Source: Micromonospora sp. MW-13
GTDB taxonomy: Bacteria > Actinomycetota > Actinomycetes > Mycobacteriales > Micromonosporaceae
Direction of reading: 5' to 3'
NCBI RefSeq assembly: GCF_003434305.1
Contig: NZ_QKKX01000009.1
Coordinates: 310,001-374,000, forward strand
DNA: 64,000 nt
Shown: positions 27,715 to 37,613 of the stretch, in pieces
How the letters are laid out: each line of letters opens with the position of its first letter
How positions within the stretch are numbered: position 1 is the stretch's first letter
Program-made: the position numbers and the translations under genes
Notes under the pieces: generated by a model
What the model was told of the DNA's origin: nothing
Databases searched by the model: none
The model's input: the letters and a program-made list of their open reading frames with translations, nothing else

Positions 27715-29682
27715 GTGTCGGCGTACCAGACCACACCCACCCGCATCTTGGAGCTGGCCGAGGCGGGGCGACTGGTCGATGAGGTCTCCGCGCACCTGGT
27801 AGCCACCGGGTACTCGGTTGGGGAGCCCGAGCGGGAGTCGTGGCGCAGGAGCCTGCCGGCGCTCGCCCGGCACCTCTGCGAACTGGGGTTCGGTGACCTC
27901 GACGCGCTGGTGGAGTACCAGCTTCCCCGCAGCAGCCAACGGATCGACGTCATCCTGGCCGGTGCCGAACCGCTGCACTCGCGCCCGGCGTACCTGGTCG
28001 TCGAGCTGAAGCAGTGGAGTGCGGCGGAGCGGTACGACGAGGCCGGTTGCCTCCTGCGGGCACCGTGGACGCCGAGGCCGCTGCTGCACCCGTCGGTGCA
28101 GGTCGAGGCGTACTGCTCCTATCTGGTGGACCACCTTGAGCGGCTGCGTGAATGGCCGGAAACGGTGCATGGCATGGCGTACCTGCACAACGCGACTGTC
28201 GAAAGCGTCCCCGATCGGCCGTCGCCCCGGAGCTACCGCAACATGCTCTACACGCCGGACCGAGCCGACCGCTTCCCCGGTTACCTGGCGGCAAGGTTCT
28301 CCAAGGTCCGGGACGGGCGTGCCGCGCACCGGTTGTTGACCAGTCCGGTGCGGCAGAGCGCGCGGCTGCTGGCGATCGCGGCCGACGAGGTGGGCAGCCG
28401 GGGGCATTTCGTCCTGCTCGACGAGCAGCGTGAGGCATACGAGCTGGTCATGCGGGCGGTTCGGTGGGCCGACGCGGGCCGACGCAAACGAGTCGTGGTG
28501 GTGTCCGGTGGGCCAGGCACCGGCAAGAGTGCCATCGCGCTCGACCTCTTCGTCGACCTGCTGCGGGAGGGGCGACAGGTCAATCACGCCACCGGCTCGA
28601 AGGCGTTCACCCGGACCCTGCAGCTCTACGCCCGCGAGCAGCCGCTGCACCCGTCGCAACGATCCGATCGGCTGTTCAAGTACTTCATGAACTTCACCTC
28701 CAGCCGGAAGGACGGGCTCGACGTGCTGATCTGCGACGAGTCGCACCGAATCCGGGAGCGCAGCGCACGTGGGTCGTGGCGGGCCGACCGACCGCAGGTG
28801 CAGGAGCTGATCGACGCGGCGAAGGTGCCGGTCTTCCTCCTCGACGACCACCAGGTCGTGCGGCCGGACGAGGTGGGCAGCATCGCCGCCATCAGGGAGG
28901 CGGCACAGCGTCTGGACCTGGAGGTGGACGAGGTCGCCCTGGGCGCGCAGTTCCGGTGTGGCGGCAGCCCTCGGTACGAGCGGTGGGTGCGCTGTCTGCT
29001 GGGGCTGGAGAACGCGGACCCGTACCGGTGGACCGGGGACGAGAACTTCCGGCTGGCGCTGGCCGACTCGCCCGAGGAGATGGAAACGGTCCTTCGGCAC
29101 CGCAACGACCAGGGCGAGACGGCCAGGATCTCGGCGGGCTTCTGCTGGCCGTGGACGACGAAGTCTCGCGGCGGACGGCTGGCGCCGGACGTCCGCATCC
29201 ACGGGTGGGCGCGCCCGTGGAACGCCTACGAGGAGTCCCCGCCGCCCGGTATCCCGTCGAGTTCCTACTGGGCGACGGATCCCGGCGGCTTCCACCAGAT
29301 CGGCTGCATCTACACCGCTCAGGGCTTCGAGTACCACTGGTCGGGAGTGATTTTGGGACCCGACCTGGTGGTACGGGGCGGCCGTTTCGTTACCCGGCCC
29401 GGCGAGCTGCGTGATCCCAAGCTGGTTTCCCAGGACGGAAGAGTCAAGACGAAGAATCCGGACAGGTTGATCCGCAACGCGTACAAGGTGCTGCTCACCC
29501 GGGGATTGTTCGGCACCCTTCTCTACTCGGTCGATCCGGAGACGCAGGACTTCCTGTCGGGGCTGATTCCTCGCCCCCGTCGTCGTGGCCCGGCGGTTGC
29601 GCCGGGCGTGCGGCGGGTCGGCGAACGGGTGGAAGGAAACACCACTCAGCAGGGACTGTCAGATTCCCGACGGAAGAGCTGA
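27715..29682 (+). CDS. PD-(D/E)XK nuclease-like + DUF2075 ATPase/helicase-like protein (second copy)
   Basis: This 655-residue protein is a diverged tandem duplicate of the preceding gene. Its nuclease-like residues fall at exactly the same numbers (D78, E97, K99). Walker A is GGPGTGKS (265-272) and Walker B is DESH (341-344), a conservative change from DEAH. The late motif IYTAQGFEYHWSG is kept. About 35 extra basic residues at the C-terminus (RRRGPAVAPGVRR) are absent from copy one. The GTG start at 27715 follows the conserved leader. Clear divergence between copies implies retained, probably distinct, specificities. Confidence 0.85.
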   Translation: MSAYQTTPTRILELAEAGRLVDEVSAHLVATGYSVGEPERESWRRSLPALARHLCELGFGDLDALVEYQLPRSSQRIDVILAGAEPLHSRPAYLVVELKQWSAAERYDEAGCLLRAPWTPRPLLHPSVQVEAYCSYLVDHLERLREWPETVHGMAYLHNATVESVPDRPSPRSYRNMLYTPDRADRFPGYLAARFSKVRDGRAAHRLLTSPVRQSARLLAIAADEVGSRGHFVLLDEQREAYELVMRAVRWADAGRRKRVVVVSGGPGTGKSAIALDLFVDLLREGRQVNHATGSKAFTRTLQLYAREQPLHPSQRSDRLFKYFMNFTSSRKDGLDVLICDESHRIRERSARGSWRADRPQVQELIDAAKVPVFLLDDHQVVRPDEVGSIAAIREAAQRLDLEVDEVALGAQFRCGGSPRYERWVRCLLGLENADPYRWTGDENFRLALADSPEEMETVLRHRNDQGETARISAGFCWPWTTKSRGGRLAPDVRIHGWARPWNAYEESPPPGIPSSSYWATDPGGFHQIGCIYTAQGFEYHWSGVILGPDLVVRGGRFVTRPGELRDPKLVSQDGRVKTKNPDRLIRNAYKVLLTRGLFGTLLYSVDPETQDFLSGLIPRPRRRGPAVAPGVRRVGERVEGNTTQQGLSDSRRKS

Positions 29683-29882
29683 CAGGGTGGCGTAGGGAAT
29701 CCGAATTCCCAGGTGAGGCACCGAATCGGGGCGGTCAATGTCGATTTTCATCGTCTGGTTCGCTTGTCCTGACCTCCGGGCTATGGGCAGGAATGGGAGC
29801 GGGCGGTACCGTCCACCGGGCTGTAGGACGGTCTGTTATCCGGGAGTGGCACTGATGATCGTGCAAGAATGCTCGGTGCGGC

Positions 29883-32800
29883 ATGCGTGAGGACTCACCA
29901 CGCTGGGAGCAGATCAATCCGAGTTCGTACCAGCACGAGCAGGAGGGCCTGCGCGAGCTGGCCGCCTACCTGCCGGATGCCGAACCTTTCCACGTCTGGG
30001 CCAACGTGGAGTTCGTCGGCACCGATGGCTCGATCAACGAGGTCGACGCTCTGGTGCTCACCCGTAGCGGCCTCTACGTGCTGGAACTCAAGCACTGGCA
30101 GGGCCCGGTGTCCGGGGACGGCCAGCAGTGGCGGCGGCACAAGCCCAACGGCCGCACCCAGGTGGTCGACAGCCCGCTGATCCTGGTCAACCGCAAGGCG
30201 AAGCGGCTGCGCAGCGTCATCCAGCAGTACGCGCCGCATGGCGCGAAGGTCCCGTATGTCCAGGCGGCGGTCTTTCTGCACGCCAAGAACATGCGCGGGG
30301 ACCTGGACGACATCGGACGCCAGCACGTCTACGGCCTGGACGGCAGCAGCACCTCCCGCCTGCCGAGCCTGAAGGAGCTGCTGCTCGTCCAGCCGGTCGA
30401 CGCCCGCAACCGCGTCGACGCGGTCCGGGGCCGGCAGATCGTCGAGCTGGTGAAGGGCGCGCGGATCCGCCCCTCGGTCGCCGACCGCCGGGTCAACCAG
30501 CTCGTGCTGCACCAGCGGCCGTTCGCCGAGGGCATCGGCTGGCAGGATTTCCTCGCCGACCACACCGTCGGCACCGAGTTGTTGCGCCGGGTGCGGTTCT
30601 ACCTGACCAGCCGGTCGGCCGAGGAGGACGTACCGAAGATCAAGCTCGCGGCGGAGCGCGAGTTCCGGCTGCTGCAGGGCATCCACCACCCCGGCATCGC
30701 CCGCGCCCTGGACCTGGTCGAGCACCCGTGGGGGCCGGCGGTCGTCTTCGACCACCGCGCCGAGTGGGTACGCCTGGACCAGTGGCTGGCCGAGCGGGAC
30801 GGCCGGCTGCAACTGGCCCAACGCCTCCAGCTCGTGCAGGACCTCGCCGAGATCGTCGACCATGCGCACTCGCGGCGGCTGTCGCACCGGTCGTTGAACC
30901 CGCGGGCCGTCTTCGTCTGCGACCCGGACGGCCCCCGCCCGACCCTCGTGGTGACCGACTGGCAGACCGGCGGTCGGCTGCCCGGCACCCGGGTCACCAC
31001 GCTCGGCTCTTTGACCGATCCGGCCAGCATCGAGCTGTTCTTCGACGACGTGGTCCGGCGCTACCAGGCCCCCGAGGCGGCCATCCTGGAGGAGTTGTCG
31101 GGCCACCAGCTCGACATCTTCTCCCTCGGCGCGCTGGCGTACCGGATCTTCGCCGGGGTCGAGCCGGCGACCTCCGCCGAGGCGTTGCTCGCAGCGGTCG
31201 CCGACGGCGGCCTGCACCTCGACGCGGTCGCCGACGGCATGCCGGACGCGTTGGTCTCGGCGGTCTACGACGCGACCCGGGGCGACCCGGGGCAGCGGAT
31301 GAAGCGGGTGGGGGAGTTCCTCACCTGGATGGACATGGTCTGGGAGGAGCTGACCGCCCCGGAGCCCGTGCCGGTGGTGGATCCGTTGCAGGCCCACCGG
31401 GGCGACGTGCTCGACGGCGGCCTGAGCGTGCTGGGCAACCTCGGCAGCGGCGCCACCGCCATCGCGCTCTCCGTCGCCCAGGAGACCCCGGAGGGCCGAC
31501 GGGAGCTGGTGCTCAAGGTCGCCCGCGACGAGCAGTATGCCGACCGGTTCGCCGCCGAGGCCCGCACCATCGACAAGCTCCGCGACTCCCGGGTGGCGGC
31601 GTTGGTGCAGGGCCCGATCAAGGTCGGCAACCGCACCGCCCTGCTGCTGGAGAACGCCGGGGAGCGGACCCTCGCCGAGGACCTGCGCGGCGGCCGGCTG
31701 GCGCTGGGCCTGCTGGAGCGCTACGGCAGGGACCTGCTGGAAATCGTGTCGTTCCTGGACGGGCAGGGGGTGTGGCACCGGGACATCAAGCCCGCCAACC
31801 TGGCGGCCCGACCCCGGCCGAAGGACCGGCAGCCGCACCTGTGCATCTTCGACTTCTCCCTCGCGGGAGTGCCGGCCGACCAGCTCAGCGCCGGCACCAC
31901 CGCCTACCTCGACCCGTTTCTCGGGCCGCCGCGCCGGCTGCGCTTCGACGCCGCCGCCGAGCGGTTCGCCGCCGCCGTCACCCTGTACGAGATGGCCACG
32001 GGCACGCTGCCCCGCTGGGGCGACGGCGCGAACCCGGCCACCGTCGCCGACGAGGTGACCCTCGACCCTTCGGCCTTCGATCCCTCGGTCGCCGACCGGT
32101 TCGTCGCCTTCTTCGCCAAGGCCCTCGCCCGGGACACTGCCGACCGGTTCGACACCCTCGACGAGATGACCGACGCCTGGCGGGCGGTGTTCCGGGAGAT
32201 TCCCGAGCCGGCGGCGGAGGCCACCGACGACACGGGGGCGGTCGCCCCGCTGGGCCGCACCTCGCCCCTGGAGGCCACCGAGCTGACCGCGCGGGCCCGC
32301 TCGGCGCTGGAGCGGCTGGGCTTCACCACGGTCGGCGAGCTGCTGGACGCCGAGCCGTCCGCGCTGACCCGGGCCCGGGGCGTCCCCGACGCCACCCGCA
32401 AGGAGATCCTGGCCCGCACCCGGGAGCTGCGCGATCTCCTCGACGCCGAGCGGGAGCCGCCCGCGCCCGCCCACCCGCACGCGCAGGGCGTCGAGGCGCT
32501 CTGCGCCACCCTGCTGCCGGAGGTCGTCGGCCGCACGGCCTGGCACCGCGCGGCCGTGCAGGTGCTGCTCGGTCAGGCCCCCGACGCCGAGGGCAGGTAC
32601 CTGCGCTGGCCGTCCCAGTCGGACGCGGCCCGGGTGGCCGGCAAGCAGCAACCGCAGATCTCCACCCTGATCAAGCGGGTCGTCGGCCGGGACTGGCAGC
32701 CGAACGCCGCCCTCGGCCTGGTCCGCGACGAGATCGTCGCCCTGCTCGACGGCCGGGGCGGGGTGGGCTCCGCCGAGGAGATCGCCGAGGCGCTGATCGT

Positions 32801-34025
32801 CGCCCGAGGCTCTTACACGGCCGAGCCGAGGCGTACCGCCCAGGCCGTCGGCCTGGTCCGGGCGGCCGTGGAGACCGAGCTGGCCCGGGGCGGCGATGCC
32901 CGGCTGGCCATGCATCGGCTGCGCGGCGGCGACACCGTGCTCATCGGCCGGGAGCCCGACGACCCGGGCATCGAGCGCACGGCCGACGACCTGCTCGGGT
33001 ACGTGACCCGGCTCGGCCGGCGCGCCACCGCGCTGGCCGGCGCGGACCCGCTGCCCACCCGGGTCCGGGCCGTGGAGGAGCTGCGGGCGCTGGAGGCGCC
33101 GCCGGCCGGCACGCCGCCGCTGAGCGACGCCCGGCTGTTGCAGCTCGCCGCCGCCGGCAGCGGCGGCGAGGTGGCCGTCAACGCGCAGGGCCAGCTCTAC
33201 CCGGCGGGGATGCCCGCCGAGCGCGCGCTGCGCCTCGCCGCGGGCGCGCTGGTCGGCCAGAGCCTCGACCCCGAGACGGTACGCGCCAGAGTGCGCACCC
33301 GGTTCGCCCGCGCCCAGGAGCTGCCGCCCCGGCCGCAGCTCGACGGGCTGCTGCGGGAGCTGATCCCGCTGGTGTGGGACTCGAAGGATGCCAAGTACGT
33401 CCCGCCGGACCGCACCTCCTCGGTCACCGGCACCCGGTCGCTCACCACAGTCGGCCCGCTCCTGGAGCCGGACGCCGCCGCGCACGCCAGCAGGCGACTG
33501 GACGGCGTCATCGACCGGCGCGGCTTCCTGGTGGCGCTCACCTCGATCCGGCGGACCGTCCACGCCCGCCGGGCCCTGCTGGGGCGGTACGACCTCACCG
33601 AGGTCGACGTCACGGCGATCATGCTGGAGCGGCTGCGGTCGCTCAGCTTCCCCTGGGAGGTGATCGTCGCCGCCGACACCGGCTTGCCGACCGACGCCGA
33701 CTTCCGGTCCCTGGTGGAGCTGTTCCAGCACGAGGTCCTGCCCGCCGTCGAGCGGAGGCTCGCCGAGACCGATCGGCCGGTGCTGATCACCGAGGCCGCG
33801 CCGTTGGCCCGCTACGACCAGCTCCGGCTGATCCAGGAGCTGGCCGACCCCACCCGGCCCCGCCCCGCCGCCCGGCTCCTGCTGCTTCCGGTCCGCCGCA
33901 CCGAGCCGGTGCTGCTCGACGGCCGGCAGCTCCCGCTCACCTCGCCGGCCAACCAGTCCCTGTGGCTGCCCGAGGAGTGGAGCAACACCCCCACCACCCC
34001 GCAGATGAGGAACGCCCCCCGATGA
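29883..34025 (+). CDS. pglW: BREX-2 serine/threonine kinase PglW with NERD domain
   Basis: PglW is the phage-growth-limitation kinase. At 1380 residues it has an N-terminal NERD nuclease-like domain with D55 and E68-L-K70. A first kinase fold is degenerate: HRS at 335-337 replaces HRD, and DWQ replaces DFG. A second kinase fold is intact: LGSGAT at 520, K545, WHRDIKPANL with D634, and DFS at D657. Next comes a helix-hairpin-helix/alpha-CTD-like segment (ALERLGFTTVGELLDAEPS) and a long C-terminal region. The ATG at 29883 gives the family start (W..INPS..HE..GLRELAAYLPD), although its ribosome-binding site is weak. It overlaps pglX by 4 bp. Confidence 0.93.
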   Translation: MREDSPRWEQINPSSYQHEQEGLRELAAYLPDAEPFHVWANVEFVGTDGSINEVDALVLTRSGLYVLELKHWQGPVSGDGQQWRRHKPNGRTQVVDSPLILVNRKAKRLRSVIQQYAPHGAKVPYVQAAVFLHAKNMRGDLDDIGRQHVYGLDGSSTSRLPSLKELLLVQPVDARNRVDAVRGRQIVELVKGARIRPSVADRRVNQLVLHQRPFAEGIGWQDFLADHTVGTELLRRVRFYLTSRSAEEDVPKIKLAAEREFRLLQGIHHPGIARALDLVEHPWGPAVVFDHRAEWVRLDQWLAERDGRLQLAQRLQLVQDLAEIVDHAHSRRLSHRSLNPRAVFVCDPDGPRPTLVVTDWQTGGRLPGTRVTTLGSLTDPASIELFFDDVVRRYQAPEAAILEELSGHQLDIFSLGALAYRIFAGVEPATSAEALLAAVADGGLHLDAVADGMPDALVSAVYDATRGDPGQRMKRVGEFLTWMDMVWEELTAPEPVPVVDPLQAHRGDVLDGGLSVLGNLGSGATAIALSVAQETPEGRRELVLKVARDEQYADRFAAEARTIDKLRDSRVAALVQGPIKVGNRTALLLENAGERTLAEDLRGGRLALGLLERYGRDLLEIVSFLDGQGVWHRDIKPANLAARPRPKDRQPHLCIFDFSLAGVPADQLSAGTTAYLDPFLGPPRRLRFDAAAERFAAAVTLYEMATGTLPRWGDGANPATVADEVTLDPSAFDPSVADRFVAFFAKALARDTADRFDTLDEMTDAWRAVFREIPEPAAEATDDTGAVAPLGRTSPLEATELTARARSALERLGFTTVGELLDAEPSALTRARGVPDATRKEILARTRELRDLLDAEREPPAPAHPHAQGVEALCATLLPEVVGRTAWHRAAVQVLLGQAPDAEGRYLRWPSQSDAARVAGKQQPQISTLIKRVVGRDWQPNAALGLVRDEIVALLDGRGGVGSAEEIAEALIVARGSYTAEPRRTAQAVGLVRAAVETELARGGDARLAMHRLRGGDTVLIGREPDDPGIERTADDLLGYVTRLGRRATALAGADPLPTRVRAVEELRALEAPPAGTPPLSDARLLQLAAAGSGGEVAVNAQGQLYPAGMPAERALRLAAGALVGQSLDPETVRARVRTRFARAQELPPRPQLDGLLRELIPLVWDSKDAKYVPPDRTSSVTGTRSLTTVGPLLEPDAAAHASRRLDGVIDRRGFLVALTSIRRTVHARRALLGRYDLTEVDVTAIMLERLRSLSFPWEVIVAADTGLPTDADFRSLVELFQHEVLPAVERRLAETDRPVLITEAAPLARYDQLRLIQELADPTRPRPAARLLLLPVRRTEPVLLDGRQLPLTSPANQSLWLPEEWSNTPTTPQMRNAPR

Positions 34026-37000
34026 TCCCCCTGAAGGCCCTGCAGGCCCAGGTCACCGCCCTCACCGACGACCTGCGCGGTGTGGTCGCCCGGGACTCCG
34101 AGCTGGAGTCGTCGCTGCGCAAGGAGCACGACCAGGCGAAAGACGCGCGGCGCACGGCGGGGACGTTCGAGACCTGGCTGGAGGACGTCCTCGACCAGGC
34201 GGCGGTGGCCTGGGTGCTCGGCTGCGTCTTCGTGCGCTTCTGCGAGGACAACGAGCTGGTCGAGCCGCTCTGGATCGGCGGCCCGGAGCCGGCTGCGCCG
34301 GTCGAGCGGGCGGTGCAGCACCGCCAGCAGTACCTGATCGACAACCCCCGACACAACGACCGGCACTGGCTGCGCGAGGCGTTCGAGTACCTGCGCGGGC
34401 TGCGCGCCACCGGCAAGATTTTCGACGAGCACAACCCGGTGTGGCGGTTCGACATCTCCGGTGAGGCGGCCGAGCGGCTGTCGGAGTTCTTCCGGCGCGG
34501 GCCGGGCCTGGCGTCGCTGAGGGTGGAGAACCTCGACACCCGCTTCCTCGGCGACCTGTACCAGGACCTGTCGATACACGCGAAGAAGACGTATGCGCTG
34601 CTGCAGACGCCGGACTTCGTGGAGGAGTTCATCCTCGACCGGACGTTCGAGCCGGCGGTGAAGGAGTTCGGGCTTTCGGAGACCTTGGTCATCGACCCGA
34701 CGTGCGGTTCGGGGCACTTCCTGCTCGGGGCGTTCGACCGGCTGGTGAAGCTGTGGCGCAAGCGGGAGCCGACGACCGACGTGCGGGTGCTGGTCGAGCG
34801 GGCGCTCGGGCAGGTGACCGGGGTGGACATCAACCCGTTCGCGGTGGCGATCGCCCGGTTCCGGCTGCTGGTCGCCGCGATGAGGGAGTGCGGGCTGACG
34901 TCGCTGGAGCGGACGCCGGCTTGGCCGGTGCGGGTTGCGACGGGCGATTCGCTGCTGCACTGGGGGCGGAAGTCGCGGCACCAGGGGGATCTGATCGCGG
35001 AGCTGGAGGGCCGAAACGCCTTCGCGTACGCGACCGAGGACGCCGACGTGCTGGGCGACTACCTGCGCGAGGGGCAGTACACGGTGGTTGTGGGCAACCC
35101 GCCGTACATCACGGTGGCAGACTCGGCCCGCAACCAGCTCTACCGCAGCATCTACCCCGATGTTTGTCACCGCCAGTACGCGCTGACGGTGCCGTTCGCC
35201 AAGCGCTTCTTCGACCTGGCCAAGCGCGGTGACGAGCACGGCGAGGGGGCGGGCCACGCCGGCCAGATCACCGGTAACGGCTTCATGAAGCGCGAGTTCG
35301 GCAAGAGGTTGATCGAAAAATACCTGGCCCATCACGTTGAATTGACTGAGGTGATCGATGCTTCAGGGGCGTATATTCCTGGTCACGGAACTCCGACCGT
35401 GATCCTGATTGGGCGGGCAAATTCGCGTCGGCGAGCATCTGCCGTTCGAGCTGTACTTGGCGTCCGGGGCGAGCCGAGTCAGCCGAACGAACCGTCGAAG
35501 GGCCTTGTCTGGCGGGCTGTAGTGGATCAGATCGGCCAGCCGGGAAGTGTGTCCGAATGGGTCTCGATTGCTGATTTGCCACGTGCTAATCTTTCGCTTC
35601 ATCCATGGAGTCTCTCCGCAGGCGTTGCTTCTCCAGTCATGTCGAAGCTCCAATCCGGCGCGGATGTCTTGAGCGGCGTTGTGGACAACATCGGCTACGT
35701 CGGACAAACAAACGCAGATTCGTCAATGCTGGCAACCAGGGAGCAGCTTGCCCGGGTTGGGGTTGAGTCTGACGCTCATCTCCAGTTCGTTACTGGCGAA
35801 GCGGTTCGCGACTTTGTTGTTCATGGGGGTGATCATTCCCTCTTTCTCCATCGCGGTTCGGAACATCTCGATATTGCTGATTATCCAGGTGTCCTGCGTC
35901 GGCTATGGCCGCTTCGAGAGTCACTGTGGGCTCGACGGACGTTTGCCAAGTTATCCTACAAAGAAGAAGGTCGCCCGTGGTGGGGCTGGCACCAAGTTGC
36001 ATCGCAGCGACTCGGTGTGTCCCTATGCATTTGCTTCGCCTTTGTGGCTACCCACAACCACTTTGTTCTGAGTAGGGGCGCGAAGCTTTTCAATCGCCAT
36101 GCTCCGATGATAAAGCTGAGGCGGGAGGCGACGGAGGACGATCACCTGCGGCTGCTCGGGGTGCTGAACAGCTCGACCGCCTGCTTCTGGCTCAAGCAGG
36201 TCAGCCATAACAAGGGCAACGGCGGTATTGGTGGCGGCATCGGCGACGAGGACTGGGAGCCGAGATACGAGTTCACCGGGACGAAGCTCCAGGAGTTTCC
36301 GCTGCCGAAGACGTACCCGTTGGGGCGGGCGCGGGTGCTCGACTCGCTGGCGCAGCGGCTTTCCAGCCTGACCCCGGCGGCGGTCGCGGAGTCCGGGGTA
36401 CCGACCCGGGAGAGGCTGCGTGCGGCGAACCGCGACTATGACTTGACCCGATCGCAGATGATCGCGCTCCAGGAGGAGTTGGACTGGGAGGTTTACCGGC
36501 TCTACGGGCTGCTTCGCGAGGAGCTGACCTGCCCGGAGCCGCCGGAACTCAAGCTGGGCGAGCGTGCGTTCGAAATCGTGCTGGCGCGGAAGATGGCGGC
36601 CGGCGAGGTGGAGACGCAGTGGTTCGCGCGGCACGGGTCGACGCCGGTTACGGAGCTGCCGACGCACTGGCCGGATGACTACCGGGCGCTGGTGCAGCGG
36701 CGGATCGAGGTCATCGAGTCGGATCGCAACATCGGGCTGATCGAGCGGCCGGAGTGCAAGCGGCGCTGGGCCACCGACGGTTGGGACGCCATGCAGACGA
36801 AGGCGCTGCGGGACTGGCTGCTCGACCGCCTGGAGGCCCCGAAGCTGTGGGGCGACCGTCCTACGCCTCAGTCCGTGGCGCAGCTCGCCGACAAGGTGCG
36901 CCACGACGACGACTTCCGGTCGGTGTTGGAGCTTTGGGTCAGCCGTGACGATTACGACCTCACGAAGACGCTCGCCAAGCTGGTCGCCGACGAGCACGTG

Positions 37001-37540
37001 CCGTACCTCGCCACCTACCGCTACAAGCCGTCGGGGCTGCGGAAGCGGGCGCAGTGGGAGCGGACCTGGGAGCAGCAGCGGTTGGAGGACGCGGGCGAGG
37101 GCGTGCAGATCGCGGTTCCGCCGAAGTACACCTCGGCCGATTTTGCGAAGCCGTCGTACTGGCGGGCGCGCGGCAAGCTCGACGTGCCGAAGGAGCGGTT
37201 CATCTCGTACCCGAAGGCGGGCCGGGATGGCGACGGCACGGAACTGCTCGGCTGGGCAGGGTGGGACCACCTCGCCCAGGCCCAGGCGCTGGCGACCGTC
37301 TACCTGGACCGGAAGCTTCAGGCGGCCTGGCCGGCGGAGCGGCTGCTGCCGCTGCTCGCCGGCATCGCCGAGCTGGAGCTCTGGCTGCACCAATGGCACG
37401 CCGATGAGCGGCCCGACTTCCCCGGCTCGCCGGCACAGTTCTTCACCGATCTCATCGACGCCGAGCTGTCCCAGCTCGGAGCCGACCGCGCCGAGCTAAC
37501 CAACCTGCGGGGCTTATCCCAAGCTGCGACGTCTGCATGA
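34022..37540 (+). CDS. pglX: BREX-2 adenine-specific DNA methyltransferase PglX
   Basis: PglX methylates adenine to mark self DNA and is required for BREX activity. The 1172-residue protein has the S-adenosylmethionine motif DPTCGSGHFLLGAFD (D225 onward) and the catalytic NPPY at 359-362, the order of gamma-type N6-adenine enzymes. The N-terminal 200 residues are helical (WLEDVLDQAAVAWVLGC). Residues about 430-700 (35310-36115), where target recognition is expected, are encoded by DNA near 52% GC with AT-ending codons, unlike both flanks. No long G-tract for phase variation was seen. It is coupled to pglW through ATGA. Confidence 0.95.
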   Translation: MIPLKALQAQVTALTDDLRGVVARDSELESSLRKEHDQAKDARRTAGTFETWLEDVLDQAAVAWVLGCVFVRFCEDNELVEPLWIGGPEPAAPVERAVQHRQQYLIDNPRHNDRHWLREAFEYLRGLRATGKIFDEHNPVWRFDISGEAAERLSEFFRRGPGLASLRVENLDTRFLGDLYQDLSIHAKKTYALLQTPDFVEEFILDRTFEPAVKEFGLSETLVIDPTCGSGHFLLGAFDRLVKLWRKREPTTDVRVLVERALGQVTGVDINPFAVAIARFRLLVAAMRECGLTSLERTPAWPVRVATGDSLLHWGRKSRHQGDLIAELEGRNAFAYATEDADVLGDYLREGQYTVVVGNPPYITVADSARNQLYRSIYPDVCHRQYALTVPFAKRFFDLAKRGDEHGEGAGHAGQITGNGFMKREFGKRLIEKYLAHHVELTEVIDASGAYIPGHGTPTVILIGRANSRRRASAVRAVLGVRGEPSQPNEPSKGLVWRAVVDQIGQPGSVSEWVSIADLPRANLSLHPWSLSAGVASPVMSKLQSGADVLSGVVDNIGYVGQTNADSSMLATREQLARVGVESDAHLQFVTGEAVRDFVVHGGDHSLFLHRGSEHLDIADYPGVLRRLWPLRESLWARRTFAKLSYKEEGRPWWGWHQVASQRLGVSLCICFAFVATHNHFVLSRGAKLFNRHAPMIKLRREATEDDHLRLLGVLNSSTACFWLKQVSHNKGNGGIGGGIGDEDWEPRYEFTGTKLQEFPLPKTYPLGRARVLDSLAQRLSSLTPAAVAESGVPTRERLRAANRDYDLTRSQMIALQEELDWEVYRLYGLLREELTCPEPPELKLGERAFEIVLARKMAAGEVETQWFARHGSTPVTELPTHWPDDYRALVQRRIEVIESDRNIGLIERPECKRRWATDGWDAMQTKALRDWLLDRLEAPKLWGDRPTPQSVAQLADKVRHDDDFRSVLELWVSRDDYDLTKTLAKLVADEHVPYLATYRYKPSGLRKRAQWERTWEQQRLEDAGEGVQIAVPPKYTSADFAKPSYWRARGKLDVPKERFISYPKAGRDGDGTELLGWAGWDHLAQAQALATVYLDRKLQAAWPAERLLPLLAGIAELELWLHQWHADERPDFPGSPAQFFTDLIDAELSQLGADRAELTNLRGLSQAATSA

Positions 37541-37557
37541 GATTAGCCGGCGGAGTC

Positions 37558-37587
37558 CGCCTGGGCCGGTGGTCGCCGGCCCAGGCG
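37558..37587. terminator. Hairpin terminator between convergent pglX and the next gene
   Basis: A perfect 12-bp stem (CGCCTGGGCCGG with its complement) around a 6-base loop starts 17 bases after the pglX stop and 27 bases before the end of the minus-strand gene. It can serve both strands. Confidence 0.8.
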
Positions 37588-37613
37588 TGGAGAGTTCGGT
37601 TTAGAAAGCGCGG

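Noticed and set aside
30128..34021. Plus-strand open frame extending pglX upstream by 1300 codons
   Set aside because: It lies wholly inside pglW in another frame and has the Arg/Pro/Gly-rich composition of a shadow frame; pglX starts at the ATGA overlap at 34022.
34022..37540. Phase-variable G-tract in pglX, as known for Streptomyces Pgl
   Set aside because: The longest G runs seen are five bases (for example near 34984 and 35246), too short to argue for slippage.
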